Made by a program: the position numbers and the translations under genes. A DNA stretch of 64,000 bases from Candidatus Thorarchaeota archaeon (GTDB taxonomy: Archaea > Asgardarchaeota > Thorarchaeia > Thorarchaeales > Thorarchaeaceae). The stretch spans positions 1 to 64,000 of the forward strand of contig PRDH01000044.1 of the NCBI GenBank assembly GCA_003345545.1. Reading direction: 5' to 3'. Positions 44,423 to 52,638 of the stretch are shown in pieces. Numbering within the stretch: position 1 is the first letter of the stretch; each line of letters starts with the position of its first letter. Under the pieces are notes generated by a model. It searched no databases and was not told the DNA's origin. It was given only the letters and a program-made list of their open reading frames with translations.

Positions 44423-45301
44423 CTAATCATCCTCAATGCCGAGCAGGTCTGGATCGAAGTCCTCATCTCCTTCATCATCATCCGGAATCTCCTCTTCCTC
44501 AGGCAAGGCATCTCGCAAATCGTCAATCATGCGTCTAAGTCTTCGACGAGTCGCCTTTGGGATATCCCACATCTTCTGTTCAGCTCTATCAAGTACCTCT
44601 CTAGCAATACCAAGAATCTCTGCTTCAGAGTAGTTCTTTGCAGCATCGACAAAAAGCTCAGCAGCTCTCTTCTCATCGCCACTCGTTTCGGAGATGTCAC
44701 CAAGGAATGAGAGTGCATCTGCAATGCCTTCCTTGTCGCCCATATCTTCATAGAGTTTCAGAGCCTTCTTGATTGTAGCCTGAGCGTTCGTCCAGTCCTC
44801 TTTGTCAGCGTATGCAGCTCCCATGTCCATGACAACACTTGCCATTCCTTGGTCATTCTCAAGGGCCTTGTAGGCCTTCTGTGCCTTCTTGAAGTACTCC
44901 ATTGCTTCATCGAAGTTGCCATGCCCAAGATTTGCCAGGCCAAGACCATAAATTGCATCTGCAACGCCATTCTTGTTAGAAGCCTTCTCAAAGAGTTTCA
45001 TGGCGGTTTCCAACGACAAGAGTGCTTCATCCCAACGCTCCAGATTGATACTTGCGACGCCGAGGTTGTAGATAGTATCACAGCTACCGTTTTCATCCTT
45101 CAATTCCTTGTAGATACGCTGGGATTCCTCAAAACACTTGTGGGCCTCCTCGAACTCCTCAACAGACATGTAGATATTGCCTGCTGCATTGAACATCTTA
45201 GCTGCCTCATCCTTCTGTCCGGATGCGAGGGCGGCTGCTGCCTGCTCCAAGAGCTCAGCAGGATTCATGTCTTCCAAAGCAACGTCGGGGTCTTCTGTCA
45301 T
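44423..45301 (-). CDS. Tetratricopeptide-repeat protein with acidic tail
   Basis: A 292-residue protein with about six TPR-type helical repeats (residues 15-230), for example AAKMFNAAGNIYMSVEEFEEA and the DEALLSLETAMKLFEKASNKNG unit split by short turns. The C-terminus is basic (ATRRRLRRM) and then strongly acidic with EEEEIPDDDEGDEDFD. TPR scaffolds bind other proteins. The ATG at 45301 has AGGTG six bases upstream; a GTG three codons earlier is less likely. The neighbouring gene in the same direction encodes an atypical GTPase. Confidence 0.85.
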   Translation of the reverse strand: MTEDPDVALEDMNPAELLEQAAAALASGQKDEAAKMFNAAGNIYMSVEEFEEAHKCFEESQRIYKELKDENGSCDTIYNLGVASINLERWDEALLSLETAMKLFEKASNKNGVADAIYGLGLANLGHGNFDEAMEYFKKAQKAYKALENDQGMASVVMDMGAAYADKEDWTNAQATIKKALKLYEDMGDKEGIADALSFLGDISETSGDEKRAAELFVDAAKNYSEAEILGIAREVLDRAEQKMWDIPKATRRRLRRMIDDLRDALPEEEEIPDDDEGDEDFDPDLLGIEDD

Positions 45302-45429
45302 AAGGCGCACCTAGTGAGTATGAGTGGTTGCGGTCTATATTGCTTTTGATTCTTTCTAATGAAACATCTGCCCTATATCTCAATTGATGGCCGACGGAGA
45401 GGCGATATTTTCCATAACGGACGGCGCCT

Positions 45430-46131
45430 TTATCGCTGCATGATGCTGACAGGTTTCTCCAAGAGGTGGCGTACAGCATCCTTGACCTTGAATTGTTCAT
45501 CACCCACTTGTACCTCAAGGAGTTTTCTCAGCTCAAAACGTCTGAGATAGCCAACGGCCTGGTCGCGTTCGAGATTGAGGTCCTTCATCAATTTCTTGAG
45601 GCCATCTTTTGCCCCGCTGTACTTGGCGAATTTCCCGAAGACAGTGCTCCATTGCATCATGACAAGATAGAGTAAGGTTCGAAGCATGCTATCCACATTC
45701 TCCCCAGTCTTTGCAGACACCGGAAAAACAGGAAGACCAGCCAAGAAGCGCAAGTTCATTCTGAGCGAGTCGATTGGTCGAGCTCCCTGCAAGTCCTGCT
45801 TGTTTGCAGCTACAACACAGGGCACTCCAGGAAGGAAGAATGCTATCTCTCGAAAGAAGAGCTTTGCTCTGGCATCAGAGTCCGGATCTACTGAATCAAC
45901 GACAAAAATGATGCCGTCTGCTCCCGAACTCAGTATCTTTCGCATAGTTCGAAATCGTAGAAGGCCCGGTGTTCCGAACATGAAGACACTCATGCCATCC
46001 ACATTGGCTAGACCATGATCCATCGCAATAGTTGTACCTCTGCGTTCGATATTGATGCATTGTCCATTGGTAATGTGGTAAATCATTTGGCTTTTGCCGG
46101 CTTCATATGGCCCAGTCACGACAATCTTCAT
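45430..46131 (-). CDS. Atypical Ras-like small GTPase
   Basis: A 233-residue protein. The P-loop is GPYEAGKS (7-14), a switch I Thr lies at 33-34, G4 is NKQDL and an SAKTG motif follows. The G3 motif reads GTPGLL (53-58), lacking both the Asp of DxxG and the Gln used for hydrolysis, so catalysis may be slow or need a partner. An extension of about 65 residues after the GTPase core is helical and basic and could bind a partner. It belongs to the Asgard MglA/Arf-like group. It precedes the TPR gene on the same strand, 119 bases apart. Confidence 0.82.
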   Translation of the reverse strand: MKIVVTGPYEAGKSQMIYHITNGQCINIERRGTTIAMDHGLANVDGMSVFMFGTPGLLRFRTMRKILSSGADGIIFVVDSVDPDSDARAKLFFREIAFFLPGVPCVVAANKQDLQGARPIDSLRMNLRFLAGLPVFPVSAKTGENVDSMLRTLLYLVMMQWSTVFGKFAKYSGAKDGLKKLMKDLNLERDQAVGYLRRFELRKLLEVQVGDEQFKVKDAVRHLLEKPVSIMQR

Positions 46132-46318
46132 TCCTCAACACCCACATCATATTTCTGAATGGCTGTGCTCCCAGTAATCTCATGGTCGTTAAATGGTTTG
46201 CCGTTATTAAGCACGAATTGCAAAGCTCCAGAAACAAGATGGTCAGTCCGCGACCCAAGAATATATATCGACAAAACACGAAGTATTTGGTAGAATAATA
46301 ATAGAAGTGAACTCAATC

Positions 46319-46483
46319 ATGGCAGAATCAAAGACCAACGTAAGCGAAGAGTTCTGGCTCTTTCATGATTTGGAAAAGGATGAGAAGATCGAGCTTCGCA
46401 AGTTCATTGACCCAGAGCTTGATTTGGATTCCATTAAGGGCATAGACAAGCTCTTTGATAAACTGAATCACCTGCTTGATTAG
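46319..46483 (+). CDS. Small acidic protein (54 residues)
   Basis: An open frame from ATG to TAG coding for an acidic, helical protein starting MAESKTNVSEEFWLF and ending DKLNHLLD. It is preceded by a GTGA-type weak ribosome binding site and an AT-rich ATATATAT box near 46258. A strong hairpin begins nine bases after the stop. I do not recognise the product. Coding status is likely from composition and flanking signals, but short frames can be chance. Confidence 0.5.
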   Translation: MAESKTNVSEEFWLFHDLEKDEKIELRKFIDPELDLDSIKGIDKLFDKLNHLLD

Positions 46484-46491
46484 ATGTAGGA

Positions 46492-46521
46492 GAGAGGCTG
46501 CTGCCTGCAGCAGCAATTCTC
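46492..46521. terminator. Hairpin between two convergent small genes
   Basis: GCTGCTGC (46497-46504) pairs with GCAGCAGC (46507-46514), extended by GAGA/TTCTC flanks. It lies between the end of the 54-residue gene and the end of the candidate gene on the other strand, so it could stop transcription from both sides. There is no T-run. Confidence 0.4.
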
Positions 46522-46552
46522 AAGCGCCAAAGCCAGGTTCTAGCGAAATTCA

Positions 46553-46792
46553 TCACAACGGGCCGCAGGTTGCTGTGGTAGCAAATCTCTGCCATCCTAT
46601 TGAATACACGTAATCGTCCGAATTGCAGGCGACAATTTTTCTCTGAACTGAGCCTTCACATACCGATGTGAAGACATCAACATTCAACGATTTCAGTCCG
46701 TCATTGACAGAATGAGCCGCAACATCATCCCCAATCTCACCCGTACATGTGTTTGCATGTGAGAGCATTGCAGCAGCCTGAAGCAGCCCCAT
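46553..46792 (-). CDS. Candidate small protein (79 residues)
   Basis: A frame starting MGLLQAAAMLSHANTC, with a perfect-looking AAGGAGG eight bases before the ATG at 46792. The same frame stays open and protein-like for about 30 codons upstream (it includes SSICVSAVTGERKEDVL) without a standard start codon, so the true start or a sequencing slip is possible. The product is not recognised; it contains four cysteines. The rest of the spacer up to 46942 shows only the promoter region of rtcB. Confidence 0.4.
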   Translation of the reverse strand: MGLLQAAAMLSHANTCTGEIGDDVAAHSVNDGLKSLNVDVFTSVCEGSVQRKIVACNSDDYVYSIGWQRFATTATCGPL

Positions 46793-46942
46793 GAGAACAT
46801 CCTCCTTACGTTCGCCTGTAACTGCGGAGACACAAATACTACTGTCTCCTTGCGCATCCCAGGCCCCAAGGTTAGCTCACTTCACAACGCTTATAGCGAG
46901 TCTAACGAGGAAGTTGGCAATCAGACATTGAGAGTGGATTAG

Positions 46943-48388
46943 ATGGACATCAAGAAGGTTTCCGAGAATGTATTCGAAATCCAGAAAGGTACTCAACCAT
47001 GCATGAGAGTTCCTGTCAGGATTTATGCGTCAGATGATCTGGTCAAAAAGATGAAACAAGATGCTACATTCAAACAGGCGACCAATGCAGCATGTATCCC
47101 AGGTATCTACACCTATAGCATAGTTCTTCCTGATGGCCACCAAGGGTATGGATTTCCCATTGGCGGCGTGGCAGCCACTGACTATGAGAGCGGCGTCATA
47201 TCTCCAGGTGGAGTGGGATACGATATCAACTGCGGTGTCAGAGTGCTTAGGACCAATCTTGACGAGAAGGATGTCAGGCCTAAGATTAGACAGTTAATTG
47301 ACCAGCTATTTGCCGATGTGCCAACCGGTGTTGGGAAGCAGGGCAAAATCAATCTACAATCGCACAAGGGCGTTGATGAGGTTCTTGAGGGTGGCTCAAT
47401 GTGGGCAGTCGAGGAAGGATATGGCTGGGAAGATGATCTTGAGAATCAGGAGGCCAATGGCAGGCTGGACATCGCAAATCCCGCAGATGTGCCAGGATCT
47501 GCCAAGGACAGAGGGCTCAAGCAGAGTGGAACATTAGGATCCGGAAATCACTTCCTCGAGATTCAACTCGTTGATGACATATATGATGAGCGGGCTGCTA
47601 AGATGATGGGAATCACGAGAAAGGGACAGGTGATGATCATGATTCACAGTGGCTCTCGTGGACTCGGACACCAAGTCTGTTCAGAGTTCATCCGGACAAT
47701 GACTCAGGCTATGCGAAAGTACAAGATTGAAGTACCTGACAGAGAACTATGTTGTGCTCCAACGACGTCGCCAGAGGGTCAAGCATACCTGGGAGCGATG
47801 AGTGCTGCAGCCAACTATGCTTTTGCCAATAGACAAGCCATGATGCACTGGACACGAGAGGCATTCTCAAAGGTCATGGGTCAATCCCCTGAGGACATGG
47901 ACATGAAACTGATCTATGATGTCGCGCACAATATGGGCAAGGTTGAGGAACATGATATTGAAGGAAAGAGGACCAAGGTCGTTGTCCATAGAAAGGGCGC
48001 CACGAGGGCGTTCCCACCAGGACACCCGGATGTGCCTTCAAAATACCGCAGCATTGGGCAGCCTGTAATCATTCCCGGAACCATGGGGACTGCATCGTAC
48101 ATTCTGATAGGAAATGAACGCAGTATGAAACTGTCATTCGGTTCCACAGCACATGGAGCAGGACGTTTTCTCAGTCGTACACAGGCGAAGAGCAGATATC
48201 AGGGAAGAGAGATACAAGAGCAACTTGCTGGGGAGGGCATCATTGTCAAAGCCACTCAGGGTGTGGTAATAGCCGAAGAAGCTCCTGGAGCATACAAGGA
48301 TGTTGATGAGGTCGTCAGAGTTTCTGATTCAATCGGAATCGCAACCAAGGCAGTCAGATTGCGACCTATCGGTGTCATCAAGGGATAG
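46943..48388 (+). CDS. rtcB: RNA-splicing ligase RtcB
   Basis: A 481-residue tRNA ligase that seals exons after intron removal, joining 2',3'-cyclic phosphate and 5'-OH ends with Mn and GTP. The metal and catalytic motifs are present: DGHQGYGFPIGGVAATD, GVGYDINCGVR (metal Cys), GSGNHFLE, HSGSRGLGHQ and the C-terminal SFGSTAHGAGRFLSR with the guanylylated His. No intein is present. Its last 60 bases overlap, antisense, the C-terminal codons of the transporter gene. Confidence 0.96.
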   Translation: MDIKKVSENVFEIQKGTQPCMRVPVRIYASDDLVKKMKQDATFKQATNAACIPGIYTYSIVLPDGHQGYGFPIGGVAATDYESGVISPGGVGYDINCGVRVLRTNLDEKDVRPKIRQLIDQLFADVPTGVGKQGKINLQSHKGVDEVLEGGSMWAVEEGYGWEDDLENQEANGRLDIANPADVPGSAKDRGLKQSGTLGSGNHFLEIQLVDDIYDERAAKMMGITRKGQVMIMIHSGSRGLGHQVCSEFIRTMTQAMRKYKIEVPDRELCCAPTTSPEGQAYLGAMSAAANYAFANRQAMMHWTREAFSKVMGQSPEDMDMKLIYDVAHNMGKVEEHDIEGKRTKVVVHRKGATRAFPPGHPDVPSKYRSIGQPVIIPGTMGTASYILIGNERSMKLSFGSTAHGAGRFLSRTQAKSRYQGREIQEQLAGEGIIVKATQGVVIAEEAPGAYKDVDEVVRVSDSIGIATKAVRLRPIGVIKG

Positions 48389-49306
48389 GCTCTGAGAGCG
48401 ATCACTAGATGCAACGTCAGTGAGCACAGCGGCAACTCCCAACAGAATGATGGTGAAGCCGATGAGTACTGCAGGCGAGGGAATACGATTGAGAAAAACC
48501 ATAGCCAAGATGGTAGCTCCTACTGGCTCACCAAGAACAGCAGATGATACCACGTATGCAGGTACTTTTGTGAGTAGGTAGTTGTTGACTGAGTGTCCGA
48601 GCACGGTTGGGAAAACAGCCAGTGCTATGAATATCAGGACCTCAGATGGCTCGAAAACTAATACGTTGTATCCACTTAGAATGCACAGGCCCAGAGTCGT
48701 GATTGCCGCAGCAAGATAGACAATGGAAGTGTAGACGGTAATTGGCACTCCTCGGGCGTATCTTCTTCCGCCTATGAAGTAGATTGCAAGGAATACGGCA
48801 CCAGCAAGTGCCAGAAGGTCGCCGGTCAATGCGCCCAAATCTAGACCATCATAGTCGACCCATGCCAAGAAGATGGCTCCAGTAACGGCTACTAGAATGC
48901 CAATCCATGAACGTCTCCGCAGAGATTCACCTAGGAAGAGCGTAGAGAGAATGGCAACGAAGATTGGAGATGAATCCACAAGAACTACACTTGCAGAAAT
49001 AGATGTCATCTCGAGCGATTGAAACCAAGTCGAGAAATGTAGGGAGAGAATGACACCGATTCCAACAAGCCACGGCCAAGTTCCACGTATTTGTGGTCCT
49101 TTCAGCGCAGCGAGGTCGCCTCTGACAACTCCGATAGCAGCCATAAAGAGAGATCCATATAGTGTTCTCCAAAACACCTTCACAAGGGAAGGAGATGTGC
49201 TCACCGTAATCAAGATACTGGCGCTCGATACCATCGAAACGGAGAGTATCAACAGTAGCACCACTCTGGCTCCACTTATCGATTCATCGATGTTCGATGT
49301 TGGCAT
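48329..49306 (-). CDS. EamA/DMT-family transporter
   Basis: A membrane protein of 325 residues from the ATG at 49306, with ten predicted helices in two EamA repeats, the drug/metabolite transporter superfamily. Motifs such as the LGESLRRRSWIGILVAVTGA and GEPVGATILAMVFLNR segments close each repeat. Cargo is unknown. It starts four bases after the stop of the deoxyribosyltransferase-like gene, so the two are co-transcribed. The last 20 or so residues are a Ser/Asp-rich tail written antisense to the end of rtcB. Confidence 0.85.
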   Translation of the reverse strand: MPTSNIDESISGARVVLLLILSVSMVSSASILITVSTSPSLVKVFWRTLYGSLFMAAIGVVRGDLAALKGPQIRGTWPWLVGIGVILSLHFSTWFQSLEMTSISASVVLVDSSPIFVAILSTLFLGESLRRRSWIGILVAVTGAIFLAWVDYDGLDLGALTGDLLALAGAVFLAIYFIGGRRYARGVPITVYTSIVYLAAAITTLGLCILSGYNVLVFEPSEVLIFIALAVFPTVLGHSVNNYLLTKVPAYVVSSAVLGEPVGATILAMVFLNRIPSPAVLIGFTIILLGVAAVLTDVASSDRSQSLSLDDTDRSQSDCLGCDSD

Positions 49307-49310
49307 TGTG

Positions 49311-49811
49311 CTACACCACAGGATTACGGCCCGTATGGCCACATGCAATGCAACGAGTCTTATCCTCTAGGACTTCTGCCACTTGGCTGTCACAGGCCGT
49401 ACACTTTTGGACTATCAAGTTCTCAGCATCAAAGGAGCGAAGAACCTGATCTACCTCTTTCAAAGACTCATATCTGAAAAGCACTTTTCCCTCAGCCCCT
49501 AGCACCATCTTGGACACTCGTTCAGAATTGGATTGGAGAAACATTAGCACAGGTTTCATCAGTCCGATGGCCAGCATAATCTCCATCCCAACTCCAAGCG
49601 ATGGACTTGAAACCTCAGCGATAAGCAAATCACACATCCTGACATGCTCAACATCGCGTCTGTAGATAAGATTAGGTTCACGTGCTGCCAAGAGTTGCGG
49701 TGCGAAGACTGTAACACCATTGTCCTCCATTGCTCCTATCACAGTGGAACAGAAATCATCCTTGCGCAGAGTGTCATGAATGATAGGTGCGGAGAGATAT
49801 ACCAAAACCAT
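49311..49811 (-). CDS. Nucleoside 2-deoxyribosyltransferase-like protein with zinc ribbon
   Basis: A 166-residue protein. Residues 1-130 resemble the nucleoside 2-deoxyribosyltransferase/DNPH1 fold: VYLSAPI at the start, a DLLIAEVSSPSLGVGMEI segment holding the catalytic Glu, then KPVLMFL. A C-terminal zinc ribbon (CTAC and CIAC pairs) is added, which is not standard and may bind nucleic acid or protein. It may act on modified deoxynucleotides. The gene follows the OB-fold gene and precedes the transporter. Confidence 0.75.
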   Translation of the reverse strand: MVLVYLSAPIIHDTLRKDDFCSTVIGAMEDNGVTVFAPQLLAAREPNLIYRRDVEHVRMCDLLIAEVSSPSLGVGMEIMLAIGLMKPVLMFLQSNSERVSKMVLGAEGKVLFRYESLKEVDQVLRSFDAENLIVQKCTACDSQVAEVLEDKTRCIACGHTGRNPVV

Positions 49812-49843
49812 ACCAGCACGGCTCCGTGGATTCCTGTTATGCT

Positions 49844-50203
49844 CTACTCTTCCGATATGGTAGACTCCTTTGAAGCACCCAACTCAGTGATAGATGGAAC
49901 TGAGCCATCATCTTCGAGCAGTTCGTACTTTCCTGAGCGACCCAATGAGAGCTGTACTTTTCCCTGCCACTCCTTTGCCCAACCGTCTTCGATCTTTATC
50001 ACCATTCCTGCAGACAGGTCATTGCCTTCATTGAAGCCCCAGAGAGAGAGGATTGCAGAACCAGAATCATCAGCCACAAGTACTTCCTTTAGCATCGTCT
50101 TGCGTCCTGCCCGTGTCTGAATCATTCTGGCCGGCGCCACAGATATCACTCTGACGATTAGATTTGAGATGTTCTTTCCTGGCTCAACTTCCACTAACTT
50201 CAC
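49844..50203 (-). CDS. OB-fold single-stranded DNA-binding-like protein
   Basis: A 119-residue protein with one OB fold similar to archaeal SSB/RPA-type domains: NLIVRVISVAP, GRKTMLKEVLVADDSGSAILSLWG and a GKVQLSLGRSGKYELL strand, followed by a short acidic tail. Such proteins bind single-stranded DNA or RNA. The start is GTG with a weak GTGAG site. It is the first gene of a short leftward run with the deoxyribosyltransferase-like and transporter genes. Confidence 0.8.
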   Translation of the reverse strand: MKLVEVEPGKNISNLIVRVISVAPARMIQTRAGRKTMLKEVLVADDSGSAILSLWGFNEGNDLSAGMVIKIEDGWAKEWQGKVQLSLGRSGKYELLEDDGSVPSITELGASKESTISEE

Positions 50204-50268
50204 GAGAACTCACACTATTGGCTTACTCAAACCTCTAAATCAGTCTATCGCCAAGACAATAGCTGTGG

Positions 50269-52167
50269 CTATCTCTTGTCTTCGCCGGAGTCAACAGAAT
50301 CTAACAGACGATCTAGCTCGTCGAGCGTCTCATCATCGATAGGCAGGTCTTTTTTCTTTTCGTTGTCATCCTTGGACCCTTCAGACTTGGCTCCGCCCGC
50401 AGTGAGATCCAAAGGACCTAGAATCGATTCAAGCTCCTTGAGAGACTCTTCATCAATCTCGAAGCGAGTTTCCGACTCGCCTCGAGTGGAAACGGCTTCA
50501 TCGCTCTTGAATGCCTCAAGAGCCTTATCGATCTCAGTATGCGGAACAAGATCAATCTCTGCAGAGATGAAATCATCGGCCTGGAGTGCCTCGAAGATAA
50601 TATCCTTAGCCAATTTGACATCTCCATTGTCCTCTTCGATGACGGGCTCAATAGTAGGCACATCCTCTGCTGGCTCTGTTTCCTTGGGAGTATCAATTGT
50701 TGGTGAAGGTGCCACTTCCTCGATTTCAGAGGAGATTTCAGAGCGTTCCATGGAGAGCTCCAATTCCTCGAGGAGCATGGGTTTGGGCACTCTCTCTTCG
50801 GTCGGTTCAGATTCATTCTGAGCAACTGCATCCTCAAGAGCCTCAATGGACTCTGTTGTGTCACGCAATGCTCGGTCTTCTATGAGTTCAGACTCACGAT
50901 GTATCAATTGCTCATCCGAGAATTCAACATCAAGAGCTTGTGATTCCATTGCTTCTCCGGGTTCTGAGATAGGGATGTCTGCTTCCTCTTCTTTTGGCTC
51001 TGCAGTCAAAGCCACATCTGACTGCTCTGATGTTGCGGTTTCTTCCTCTTCTGCTTCATCAATGGATCCTTCGTCAACCTCTTCGATGACTTCCTCTACG
51101 ACCTCATAGTCGTCGGGATTCTCGACAACATGACCACTCTCATCAACTAAGACCTCCTCAACGACCTCAATGGCTTCATACTCACCCTCTTCGCCGGCTT
51201 CTTTGAGTTCTGCGGCCTCGCGCCTCTGAGCCATTGCATCGGTTTCTGCGATTGCCTCTTCAGTCGCTGTAGCCGTAAACTTCAGCAGCTCTGATGCAGG
51301 AAGGTCTGGCAGTGCCACTCCAACATATTGAGCCGCAGCAGTCATTAGTATCCCGAGCATCTCGTCGCGTCTTGCTTTGTCGATTGCTACCATTGGATAG
51401 GTAGGAATTCCAAGAATCTTCTGCACGACTTCGGGCCTCATGGCGTTTGGCTTGTCCTGTTTGTTGGCCAGAGCAAAGACAGGGACCTTGGGAGCATCTC
51501 GTTTGATGAGCTTGAGAATGTCCTTACTGATTATGACGTTACGAAGGGCAGAGTCACAGACTAGGAATATCACATCCGCTCCATGGAAATAGAACCGCCA
51601 CAGCATTCGAAAACGTTCCTGTCCCGCAAAATCCCAGAGGACAAGGCTATAGTTCCCGAATCTGATGTTCTCAACTGTTTCGAGATTGAGTGCAATGGTT
51701 GGCACGTACTGCAGTGGGGGTGTGTCACCAAGCAGAAGATGGAGTGTCGTGGTCTTTCCTACACCACCTTCGCCCACAAGAGCAATTTTGAGTCGAGTAG
51801 TCACTGATGGTTCGATAATCTTCGCATACCTTTCGCGGATTGATTCGAAGCCAAACTTTGCGAGGTCCTTCCTCAACGTCTTTGAAGCAGCCGCGACCTT
51901 GTCAAATATGGCACTTTCACTCTCGCCCTTGTCTGTAACAAATAGAAGGAGTATGTCTGAGACTGGTTCTGCTCCATGGAACTTGTGTTCACCAATAACG
52001 AGTGCCAGATTGTTGAGATCAGTTTCGTCGCTCCCTTCGGAGAGCAGTTCCTCCCTAGTCTTGACATACTCTTCAAGAGTCTCTTGCGACACCTCCACGG
52101 GCCAATACCTGGTTGATGCAAGCACTCTTCTTGTCGAGAGTCGTATAAGGAAGGTGTTGTGAATCAA
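50269..52167 (-). CDS. Longin-like/Arf-Rab-like GTPase fusion with a long acidic tail
   Basis: A 632-residue protein of three parts. Residues 1-120 look like a longin or Roadblock-type alpha/beta domain (TFLIRLSTRRVLAS start, DILLLFVTDKGES strand). Residues 125-290 are a complete GTPase: P-loop GEGGVGKT (132-139), G3 DFAGQERF (179-186), NKQD (235-238). Residues 300-632 are Glu/Asp/Ser-rich and disordered with short helices, ending in DELDRLLDS. The G3 motif retains the Asp and Gln, so it should hydrolyse GTP. The TTG start follows GGTGAGGT. The gene next upstream in the same direction encodes another longin-like protein. Confidence 0.8.
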   Translation of the reverse strand: MIHNTFLIRLSTRRVLASTRYWPVEVSQETLEEYVKTREELLSEGSDETDLNNLALVIGEHKFHGAEPVSDILLLFVTDKGESESAIFDKVAAASKTLRKDLAKFGFESIRERYAKIIEPSVTTRLKIALVGEGGVGKTTTLHLLLGDTPPLQYVPTIALNLETVENIRFGNYSLVLWDFAGQERFRMLWRFYFHGADVIFLVCDSALRNVIISKDILKLIKRDAPKVPVFALANKQDKPNAMRPEVVQKILGIPTYPMVAIDKARRDEMLGILMTAAAQYVGVALPDLPASELLKFTATATEEAIAETDAMAQRREAAELKEAGEEGEYEAIEVVEEVLVDESGHVVENPDDYEVVEEVIEEVDEGSIDEAEEEETATSEQSDVALTAEPKEEEADIPISEPGEAMESQALDVEFSDEQLIHRESELIEDRALRDTTESIEALEDAVAQNESEPTEERVPKPMLLEELELSMERSEISSEIEEVAPSPTIDTPKETEPAEDVPTIEPVIEEDNGDVKLAKDIIFEALQADDFISAEIDLVPHTEIDKALEAFKSDEAVSTRGESETRFEIDEESLKELESILGPLDLTAGGAKSEGSKDDNEKKKDLPIDDETLDELDRLLDSVDSGEDKR

Positions 52168-52300
52168 GGCTACCTCACCAGTGTACGTAGTGGTTTGTGT
52201 GGTATGCTAGGGAAGCTCACGCAACATGAAGTAAGGTAGTATTGTCTTGATTAACTTGTTTTGTGTGTGTACAACTACAATATGCAGCATGACAAGGTTA

Positions 52301-52466
52301 GATGTTGGGGTTCAAAGAACCCCGAACATCCGTTGGAGCGTGTTCTTCGACCGGGGGCGGTAAAATTCGTTTATGCGCAAGAACAGTGCAGTAATCACTG
52401 CAATTAGGGACTAGAACTCGTGGGACCGTGTATTGCGAGTTCCTGACGGGGGAAGACCGCCACCCG
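52301..52466. ncRNA. Putative structured RNA (strand undetermined)
   Basis: Four helices can be drawn. Helix A: GATGTTGGGGTTC (52301-52313) pairs with 52317-52330 with one bulged G and an AAA loop. Helix B: CGGGGGCGGT (52352-52361) pairs with ACCGCCACCCG (52456-52466) with one bulge. Inside B lie GCAGT/ACTGC (about 52388-52401) and GAACTCG/CGAGTTC (about 52414-52442). TGTTCTT (52341-52347) can also pair with AAGAACA (52379-52385), which with B would make a pseudoknot. I do not recognise it as RNase P, SRP or a known riboswitch. It could be a stand-alone RNA or a leader of the longin-GTPase gene. Confidence 0.4.
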
Positions 52467-52568
52467 TTTGAAGTTCACACTACAGCAGACCTCGAATCGC
52501 CATAAGAAGCTTTCTGGTTCACCAAAAAAGGATAGTTATTTTCATTTTGTTGAATCGAGGTGTGATAG

Positions 52569-52604
52569 GTCTTTTTTCTTGTAATATTCATAAGAAAAAA
52601 AGAC
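52569..52604. terminator. Bidirectional T-rich terminator
   Basis: GTCTTTTTTCTT (52569-52580) is the inverted repeat of AAGAAAAAAAGAC (52592-52604), with one extra A. On the minus strand a T-run follows 35 bases after the stop of the longin-like/winged-helix gene, as expected of an archaeal T-rich terminator. Confidence 0.65.
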
Positions 52605-52638
52605 ACAATTGTATGATACGGAACATGATGATTGTCAA

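Larger units (their letters stand above)
52168..52638. other. 470-bp spacer rich in inverted repeats (no protein gene)
   Basis: The spacer separates two leftward genes. It contains several strong inverted repeats between 52301 and 52466 (annotated separately) and a bidirectional terminator-like repeat at 52569-52604. No open frame longer than a few dozen codons has a ribosome binding site. The part 52168-52300 holds the probable promoter of the longin-GTPase gene. Confidence 0.6.

Noticed and set aside
50276..51109. Ser-rich antisense frames over the acidic tail of the longin-GTPase
   Set aside because: They arise from reading Glu/Asp codons backwards; no start signals.
52301..52466. RNase P RNA, SRP RNA or a known riboswitch
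   Set aside because: I could not find the conserved core sequences of RNase P or the SRP domain on either strand; kept only as an unknown structured element.
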